Shown here: positions 58,600-64,000 of the stretch, piece after piece
Numbering within the stretch: position 1 is the first letter of the stretch
How the letters are laid out: each line of letters begins with the position of its first letter
Assembly: GCF_039652435.2 (NCBI RefSeq)
Contig: NZ_CP190246.1
Location: forward strand, 992,001-1,056,000
Origin: Niabella insulamsoli
Lineage (GTDB): Bacteria; Bacteroidota; Bacteroidia; Chitinophagales; Chitinophagaceae
Reading direction: 5' to 3'
Length of the DNA: 64,000 bases
Notes under the pieces: generated by a model
Database searches by the model: none
The model's input: only the letters and a program-made list of their open reading frames with translations
What the model was told of the DNA's origin: nothing
Translations under genes and position numbers: made by a program

Positions 58600-59900
58600 C
58601 GCGCATTGTGACCGGAAAATCCATAAAGGGCGCCGTTAATTATAACGAGGATAAGATAAAAAAAGGCTCGGCTACCCTCATTGCCGCACCGGGATATACG
58701 GCATCGCCGGAGCATTTGAGCTTCAGGGACCGGTTGCTTCGGTTGGAGCGCCTCGCTGCAGGCAACAGCCGCACAAAAACAAATTGCGTTCATATTTCGC
58801 TAAACTTTGAACCGACCGAAAAACTACCGGAGGAAAAAATGGCGCAGATTGCAGAAACCTATATGCAGGGCATTGGCCTGGGGGGCCAGCCCTTCCTGGT
58901 ATATCGCCACACAGATGCCGGTCATCCGCACATTCATATAGTTACCACAAATATCCAGTCCGATGGTCAGCGTATTTCGCTTCACAATATAGGTAGGGAG
59001 AGATCTGAGCCGGTCAGAAAAGCGATGGAACAAAAGTTTGGATTGATCCCTTCGGAAGGCCGTGAGAAGGATAGCACCTATTTAAAACCTGCCGAACTGG
59101 AAGCGGTACAATATGGCAAGAGCGAAACCAAAAGAGCGATTTCTAATATTGTAAGAACAGTGGTAAGGGAGTATAATTTTACAACCCTGGCCGAGTTAAA
59201 CGCGGTACTTCGAAGTTTTAACGTTGTTGCCGACCGCGGCGAGCCTGACAGTAAAATGTTCGCAGCAAAGGGACTTTGTTATTTTATTACTGATGCAAAG
59301 GGTAATAAGATGGGTGTGCCCATTAAGGCCAGCTCCATCTATAGTAAGCCGACGCTTGCCCATCTCGAAGAAAAATTTATAAAGAATGCGCAGGAGCGGT
59401 GGCGTTTTAAGACACCCTTAAAGAGCGCTGTTGATAAAGCAATCGTGCAGGCAAAGGATAAAGAGGGGCTGGTGTCTAAGTTAAAGGCAGATGATATTGA
59501 TGTGGTATTCCGGCAAAACGCCGAACGAATTTACGGCGTAACTTTTGTCGATCACCGCTCGATGTCCGTATTCAACGGCAGCGACCTGGGAAAAAATTAC
59601 AGCGCCGCTCATTTGCTGGAGCGTCTGACAATGGATCATAAAGGTCTTCATAAGGAGACCCGTAAAAATAAAATCCTGTCTGAAAAAGCATTTGGAAAAA
59701 TAGATTACAGTCAGGGAGTTGCCGCCACCATCGGCCAGCTTTATAACCAGGGCCTCCGCCTGCTTCCTGGCAATTCCGATAAAGAATCCTTCAATGTTGG
59801 AACAAAAGATAGCCCTGAATTTTCCTATGTCGCAGCACTCGTACGACCCTCAACGAAGGCAAGGATGTATCCGCTTCGATGGCCAATGATTCCCGGTTAA
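58593..59900 (+). pseudogene. MobA-type relaxase, 3' end replaced by an IS3 remnant
   Basis: 435 readable residues. N-terminal MobA/MobL relaxase domain: MVARIVTGKSIKGAVNYNEDK at the start with the candidate catalytic Tyr, CVHISLNFEP, and the HUH metal site HTDAGHPHIHIV (about 107-118). It would nick oriT and lead DNA into the recipient. About residue 415 (near 59,836) the frame enters the antisense of IS3 orfB and ends in foreign sequence, so the natural C-terminus is gone. The nuclease domain is complete, so some activity may remain. Confidence 0.8.
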
Positions 59901-60335
59901 AGTCGTCCAGAACATTCAACAGGCGGAACTTTCTTCCATCCGTTAAACTATCACTCATAAAATCTATACTCCATATTTGATTCGGCGCTGTGGGCAGAAT
60001 AACGGCTGCTTCACTCTGTCTGGCAGGCGCTTCTTTGCTCTCCTGCGGATATTGAGCTTCATGGCACGATAAATCCTGCGCACCCGCTTGTGATTCCATT
60101 TTTCCCCTCGGTTCCTGAACCGATAATACGATTGCCAAAAACCTATTGAAGGATGCTTGGTTGTGATGGCTGTTAAGGCTTCTTGTATGACGCTATCATC
60201 TTTGGGTTTATGAACATATTGAAAACTACTTCGTGGCAGTTGCACTAATTTGCAAGCCTTACTGGTACTGCACTGCTCCTCATGTATCAAATGATCAGCA
60301 GCTTCTTTTCTCTCAGCAGGCGTTACAACTTTTTT
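59836..60335 (-). pseudogene. IS3-family OrfB fragment, frameshifted and truncated
   Basis: Begins in the -1 frame at the A7 slip site (VVTPAERKEAADHLI, SFQYVHKPKDD). The frame breaks after RVKQPLFCP near 59990, where a one-base loss shifts TAPNQIWSIDFMSDSL out of frame. It ends at SLPSLRVVRVL. The first catalytic Asp (DFM) is readable but the rest of the DDE domain is missing, so no active transposase can be made. Confidence 0.8.
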
Positions 60336-60589
60336 TCTATTAACCCTTTCATTGCCCGGTTCTCAAAAGTGAGCTCCGCAACAATTTTTTTATACTGGCT
60401 TAACTCAGCTTCCATTTCTTTCATCCGTTTTACATCACTCACCTCCATTCCCCCATACTTAGCCTTCCAGTTGTAAAAGGTTGCCTCGCTTATACCAAGT
60501 TCCCGACATACCTCTTTTGTTGAAATCCCTGACTCCTGCTTTTTGATCGCGGCCACTATCTGGCCTTCCGTAAATCTTGTTTTTTTCAT
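60323..60589 (-). CDS. IS3-family transposase OrfA
   Basis: 88 residues: HTH (MKKTRFTEGQIVAAIKKQESGISTKEVCRELGISEATFYNWKAKYGG) followed by a leucine-zipper helix (MKEMEAELSQYKKIVAELTFENRAMKGLIEKKL). It binds the IS ends. At its 3' end an A7 run (60330-60336 on the opposite strand) allows the programmed -1 shift into orfB. Confidence 0.9.
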   Translation of the reverse strand: MKKTRFTEGQIVAAIKKQESGISTKEVCRELGISEATFYNWKAKYGGMEVSDVKRMKEMEAELSQYKKIVAELTFENRAMKGLIEKKL

Positions 60590-60655
60590 GTTTGACAGTT
60601 TAAAATTAAAGATTACTCTCTAATTCATTACTGCCGAAGTTTGGGTACGTTTACA

Positions 60656-61012
60656 ATTTCGGGTAAAACCGGAGTTATGATACACGATACTAATGGGCAG
60701 AAGAAGGCAAGGCCCGTCAATTGGCTTCGCGCTACAAGCAACATTATAACATTTGCGCAGTACGAAAACATCGGGCGCTTACAAGCGGCGATCAGCCTTA
60801 TACCCAACGCAACAACGCCTGGACAGATAGAAGCAATAGCCTTTAAAAGAGGTGAAGCCATTAAGCTGTGGCATTGCTTTTTGCCACTTTGTATTTTATT
60901 TATACCCCTGTGGCTGGTCTGTATAGCCTGCTTGTATAAAGCGCCCTTGCCGAGCCTACAAAGCGCAGGTGTTCTCTGTATGATGGGCGTATCGGCTGTT
61001 TGCAAAATGTGA
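60656..61012 (+). pseudogene. 3' fragment of a mobilization-region membrane protein
   Basis: An open frame enters from the IS end and reads about 119 residues: hydrophilic helices (ITFAQYENIGRLQAAISLIPNATTPGQIEAIAF) then one transmembrane helix (LCILFIPLWLVCIACLY). No start codon of its own. It probably belonged to the gene after the relaxase. The last 35 residues overlap the RES-like gene on the other strand. Family not recognised. Confidence 0.45.
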
Positions 61013-61811
61013 CTGTTGTGTATTTAGATTGCTTCCAAGATTTGTCTATCGTCTCTTTCAGTGCCGTCTCTACTTCAAACGCGCAATAAAACATCGATAT
61101 TCCAGCCGAACTCATTCTGTTTGGATTTTTGCAATTGATGGTCTCTGGAGCGCACATTTGCTTATGGGCCAAAATGATTTCACTCTTATCGTGCTGGCGG
61201 CATCTTACCAATTCCGTTCCAGCATTTAAAGTCGTGAGTAAATTGTATCTGTAGACCATCCTTTCAATCTCTTTCAATACTTCAAGAGGCCGATGAGAAC
61301 ATGTGTCAAGTTCGTTGTAATAGGCTGGGAAAAGGTATCTAACTTGATGCTTAACGAGATAGCAAAAGTGTGACCAAGAATCTGGACGTGCGTAATGCCC
61401 TTCGCTATGTAGCGCCTTTTCGTCCGCCCAGTGTTTGTTGACGTCAACCCAATCCTCCATGTCATTAAATAGTGCTGTATCGTCAATATCTAGTTCAAAG
61501 TCTTCTTGGAGTATTTCCAAAGCATCTCTGTGTGGTACCAAGTAGCCCCCTTCTGCAGAATTATATGAGGCGAACTCTACTGGATCGGTGAAATAGTAGC
61601 TAACTGTCTCCATCAAAAATTTCATTATATCTTCCAGTGGTCTGATTACTCTCGTTTTACCACAGTAATCGAATTCATTTTTTTCCGTTCCCTTTTTTAT
61701 GAAACTTTTTATAGCTAAATCTTTAAAATGAGTGCTACAAACGTTCATGTCTGGTCCAGAGTTAAGTCCATAGCCTTCGAGCTCATCTGCCCAATTCATA
61801 ATGCCACTCAT
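60900..61811 (-). pseudogene. HEPN/RES-domain toxin-like gene with truncated 3' end
   Basis: 303 readable residues. The N-terminal about 190 residues match a HEPN/RES N-terminal-type domain (CSTHFKDLAIKSFIKK, ILQEDFELDIDD, YLVKHQVRYLFP, LEVLKEIERMVYRYN). From TELVRCRQHD a RES domain starts: Arg, then NRMSSAGISMFYCAFEVETALKE with the conserved Arg, Ser and Glu. RES proteins are ADP-ribosyl-transferase-like toxins that act on NAD+. After TTVTF (about 61010) the expected remaining 60-80 residues are absent and the frame runs antisense through the mobilization fragment. Probably inactive or altered. Confidence 0.7.
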
Positions 61812-62029
61812 ATATATAAATTACAGGTTAAAAAAATGAGAATGATTTTATTCATGCAATAGGAAAAAGCAGAAATGCTGCACCTTACAATCAATCCATA
61901 ATAATAGGAAAAACATTCCAATATTGCTTTTGCAACTTCTTCATATATGATGATATATGTATGGTGGTTAAATAGCTTAGATAAATCGGATAATGATTAT
62001 GTATTTGAGTGAGCAAAGGTGCTAGGTTT
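61812..62029. other. AT-rich intergenic stretch
   Basis: No gene or clear structure seen. It precedes the RES-like gene on the minus strand and would hold its promoter. Confidence 0.5.
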
Positions 62030-62066
62030 ACGAACACCACCAGTGCCCAGGTTGAGTCCTTTCGGG
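62030..62066. repeat. Imperfect direct repeat, right copy
   Basis: 32 of 37 positions match 54463-54499, same orientation. Possible right edge of the transfer module. Confidence 0.7.
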
Positions 62067-62097
62067 GAAGATCCTTCTATGTCACACGTATCAGATT

Positions 62098-62391
62098 TTA
62101 GTTACTTTGAATTATTATTTGATAGAGAGGTAACGTTTGGCGGAGAATTTTTGGAAGTTGTAAAATAACTCCGAACTGCTCAAGACTATAATGGCTCAAG
62201 TATAGTAGAATATTTGCAATAATTTTTTGTCTGCAATTATTATAACTTTTGGCCTCTTTGAGATATTTTGACAAAATAGCTATCGCTATCGGCGATTCTC
62301 CTTTTTCCAACGATGCCAAAGCCTCCGTGCATAATGGATCAAGTTGAAAAAGGCGGATTATAGCGGTCAGGCATAAATTGTAGCTAATCTA
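62098..62391 (-). pseudogene. Remnant of an unidentified gene
   Basis: An open frame of about 97 residues without an ATG near its start (SYNLCLTAIIRLFQLDPLC, then ASLEKGESPIAIAILSKYLKEAKSYNN and LLYLSHYSLEQFGVILQL). It is helical and leucine-rich with no recognised family. It reads like the 3' end of a longer gene. Confidence 0.3.
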
Positions 62392-62626
62392 AAAAGGATG
62401 AAGTTGATTTGGATCAGGTCAAATATTTGCGGGATTGGTTAAAAATATTTGGATTCTGATCCCTAAGAAGGCACAAAGCCGTCATAGGGCGTTGCCGTAC
62501 TTGTTACTATTCAAATTATATTAGGGTGTTTTGATTGGATGTAAATAACAGGAGGTATATCATCCGCATCGGGTTTAAAAGCAGGCTTCAGACATCGTTG
62601 CAAAAGATGTTCTTTACCTTTGCGCA
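62392..62626. other. Upstream region of the sigma factor gene
   Basis: No gene seen. TACCTTTG at 62615-62622 matches the -7 pattern but lies only 4 bp before the ATG at 62627. See the sigma factor entry for the start question. Confidence 0.4.
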
Positions 62627-63202
62627 ATGCAGGAGTCAATGAGTATAGAAAAACCCGCCGAAGCCATAACCTGTTGGGTGCAGTTGTATTCCGATCATTT
62701 GTACTCCCGGGCTTTACATAAAACTTCCAGTAAGGAGACTGCAGAGGACCTGGTACAGGAAACTTTTTTGGCAGCTGTAAAGGCCTTTGATAAATTTAGG
62801 GGCGACAGCCAGCCCAAAACCTGGCTCCTCGCCATTTTAAATAATAAAATAAACGACCATTTCCGTAAAAGCTATCGCACGCCGGTGGTAGCTGATGATG
62901 ATATTATTGACCGGATATTTGATGAAAAAGAACATTGGCGAAAAGGCCAGATACCGCAACAATGGCCTGAGGCTGATAAAAGCCTTTTGGATGATGCCGG
63001 TTTTCAATCTCAGCTTCACAACTGTCTTAAAGCATTACCTCCCAACTGGCATGCAGCCGTCCAATTAAAATTTATAGATGCAAAAAACGGAAGTGAAATT
63101 TGTCAGGAATTGGGCATTACGGATACTAATTTCTGGCAGATACTGCATAGAGCAAAATTGCAGTTAAGAAAATGTTTAGAATATAACTGGTTTAAATTAT
63201 AA
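62627..63202 (+). CDS. RNA polymerase ECF sigma factor
   Basis: 191 residues. Region 2 (YSDHLYSRALHKTSSKETAEDLVQETFLAAVKAFDKFRGDSQPKTWLLAILNNKINDHFRKS) and region 4 (CLKALPPNWHAAVQLKFIDAKNGSEICQELGITDTNFWQILHRAKLQLRKCL). The linker between regions is longer than usual. It overlaps by 1 bp the small zinc-finger-like gene, a typical sigma/anti-sigma pair. The start may be the second Met (62639), since a promoter-like TACCTTTG abuts the first ATG. It may drive the following spondin-domain lipoprotein gene. Confidence 0.92.
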   Translation: MQESMSIEKPAEAITCWVQLYSDHLYSRALHKTSSKETAEDLVQETFLAAVKAFDKFRGDSQPKTWLLAILNNKINDHFRKSYRTPVVADDDIIDRIFDEKEHWRKGQIPQQWPEADKSLLDDAGFQSQLHNCLKALPPNWHAAVQLKFIDAKNGSEICQELGITDTNFWQILHRAKLQLRKCLEYNWFKL

Positions 63203-63480
63203 TGGCAAACACCTTACATACGAACCCCTTGTTTTCCTGCCAAAAGGCTACCGAATTGCTCGACAAGCAATCTGTGCTGAAACTTTCCTTGCGTGAAAAA
63301 ATGTTGATGACCTTCCACGTTGCCATTTGTAAAGCCTGCCGGCGATACAAAAAGCAAAGCCTGGTGATTGACAATATTTTAAAATCCCATTCCCAAAAGT
63401 CCGGTTCCGGGCAGGTTCCGGAACATATGAATGAGGAACTGAAGGACAAGATTTGTGAGCTGCTCAAAAAAAATAAATAA
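63202..63480 (+). CDS. Small zinc-finger anti-sigma-like protein
   Basis: 92 residues, overlapping the sigma gene stop by one base. It has an HVAICKACRRY segment (HxxxCxxC) and an upstream FSCQKATELLDKQ, the arrangement of zinc-binding anti-sigma (ZAS/zf-HC2) proteins. There is no membrane helix, so it is a cytosolic form. It would hold the ECF sigma factor until a signal arrives, perhaps redox, given the cysteines; that is inference. Confidence 0.75.
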   Translation: MANTLHTNPLFSCQKATELLDKQSVLKLSLREKMLMTFHVAICKACRRYKKQSLVIDNILKSHSQKSGSGQVPEHMNEELKDKICELLKKNK

Positions 63481-63566
63481 TTTTTTTATTTTTTTGTCAG
63501 GTTTCACTTTGTTCTGCAACTAAAAGGTTATTCAATACAATTTGTTTAATCAAAAAATCGTGGAAA

Positions 63567-64000
63567 ATGAAATTCAGTTTTTTAAAATGCTTCCCTGTAT
63601 TAGCTGTTGCCGCATCAATAACTGCCTGCAGCAAAAGCGACAATACACCTATAACGGAGCGTAATACCATAACCATTGAAAATGTTTTGGACAGCAGGCC
63701 ATTAGTGCAGTCGGGCACTTTTATGGGCTCGGGAGACCCACCGGTGATATTTCCGGGTCAATCGGTGTCTTTTTCATTTTATGCAGGAAAGGGTCAAACC
63801 CTGACTTTTGCCACCATGTATGGGTGGAGCAATGATTTGTTTTTTGCACCGGAAAACCCGGGAATTGCTCTTTATCAAAGCGACGGCGCGCCAATAACAG
63901 GCGACGTATCCTCCCAAATTAAACTATGGGACAATGGTACCCGTGTAAATGAGAAGCCAGGGATGGGCATTGCACATCCTGGCACGCCGGAAGCAACAAC
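63567..64000 (+). CDS. Spondin-domain lipoprotein (3' end outside window)
   Basis: About 145 residues seen. Lipoprotein signal peptide (MKFSFLKCFPVLAVAASITAC, cysteine 21). The mature part (NTITIENVLDSRPLVQSGTF, PGQSVSFSFYAGKGQTLTFATMYGWSNDLFFAPENPGIALY) fits the spondin_N fold seen in Bacteroidota surface proteins. It lies 86 bp after the anti-sigma-like gene and may be a target or part of that operon. It runs off the window end. Confidence 0.82.
   Translation, partial: MKFSFLKCFPVLAVAASITACSKSDNTPITERNTITIENVLDSRPLVQSGTFMGSGDPPVIFPGQSVSFSFYAGKGQTLTFATMYGWSNDLFFAPENPGIALYQSDGAPITGDVSSQIKLWDNGTRVNEKPGMGIAHPGTPEAT

Larger units (their letters stand above)
59836..60655 (-). mobile_element. IS3-family insertion sequence remnant
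   Basis: Minus-strand IS3 copy with orfA intact and orfB truncated and frameshifted. The intact end appears to be at 60655, where the minus strand starts TGTAAACGTACCC, consistent with the TG terminus of IS3 ends. The other end is lost within orfB at about 59836, where relaxase sequence begins. Host genes differ on the two sides, so a deletion accompanied or followed the insertion. Confidence 0.75.

Noticed and set aside
62098..62319. A 73-residue protein from a TTG start
   Set aside because: The open frame continues upstream without a good start, so it is treated as a gene remnant and not as a real small gene.

Overview
The window is chromosomal DNA of a Bacteroidota bacterium, most likely family Chitinophagaceae (Niabella-like; inferred from the 16S text and gene set, not from a database search). 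The evidence is promoters of the Bacteroidota type (TTG, about 20 bp, TAnnTTTG), a SusC/SusD pair, Porin_10, DUF5723-OmpA and DUF4476 proteins, no Shine-Dalgarno signals, and an rRNA operon with tRNA-Ile and tRNA-Ala in the spacer.

Backbone, 1-42,240. It opens with the 3' end of a sigma-54 activator. Next come two exported TldD/PmbA-like proteins, a LemA-LemA-TPM-TPM membrane cluster, a DUF4476 protein and truA. A complete rRNA operon (16S, Ile, Ala, 23S, 5S) follows, with three tandem promoters and a strong terminator. After it lie an OmpA-type envelope protein, a SusCD pair, sucC, purine nucleoside phosphorylase, a Porin_10 protein, holA, anmK, upp, an RsmI-like methylase, an arginine cluster (NAGS-like GNAT, argG, argC), a DUF62 SAM hydrolase, an SDR and a GH9 plus polysaccharide-deacetylase fusion. 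This part ends at a tRNA-Lys gene with its own promoter and terminator.

Mobile island, about 42,240 to about 62,070. Next to tRNA-Lys sits a tyrosine integrase of the CTnDOT/NBU style. A visibly AT-richer minus-strand block of defence genes follows. Read in transcription order it holds an ABC-three-component system (nuclease-like effector, middle component, DUF3732 SMC-like ATPase), a retron with a phosphoribosyltransferase/winged-helix effector (type III-like), and a Gabija pair (GajA, GajB). The retron's non-coding RNA is readable in the 163-bp gap between effector and reverse transcriptase: its ends pair as a1/a2, and msr and msd hairpins lie between them. Beyond the defence block, on the plus strand, lies a transfer module: HTH protein, small replication-type protein, RepA-like ATPase, two lipoproteins, a candidate oriT, MobC and a relaxase. 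The relaxase is cut by an IS3-family remnant. A truncated HEPN/RES toxin-like gene and a broken unknown gene follow. A 37-bp imperfect direct repeat brackets the transfer module (54,463 and 62,030). I infer an integrative mobilizable element carrying a defence cargo whose mobilization end has decayed.

Right edge, 62,600-64,000. An ECF sigma factor overlaps a small zinc-finger-type anti-sigma-like gene, followed by a spondin-domain lipoprotein that runs off the window. I cannot tell whether this is backbone.
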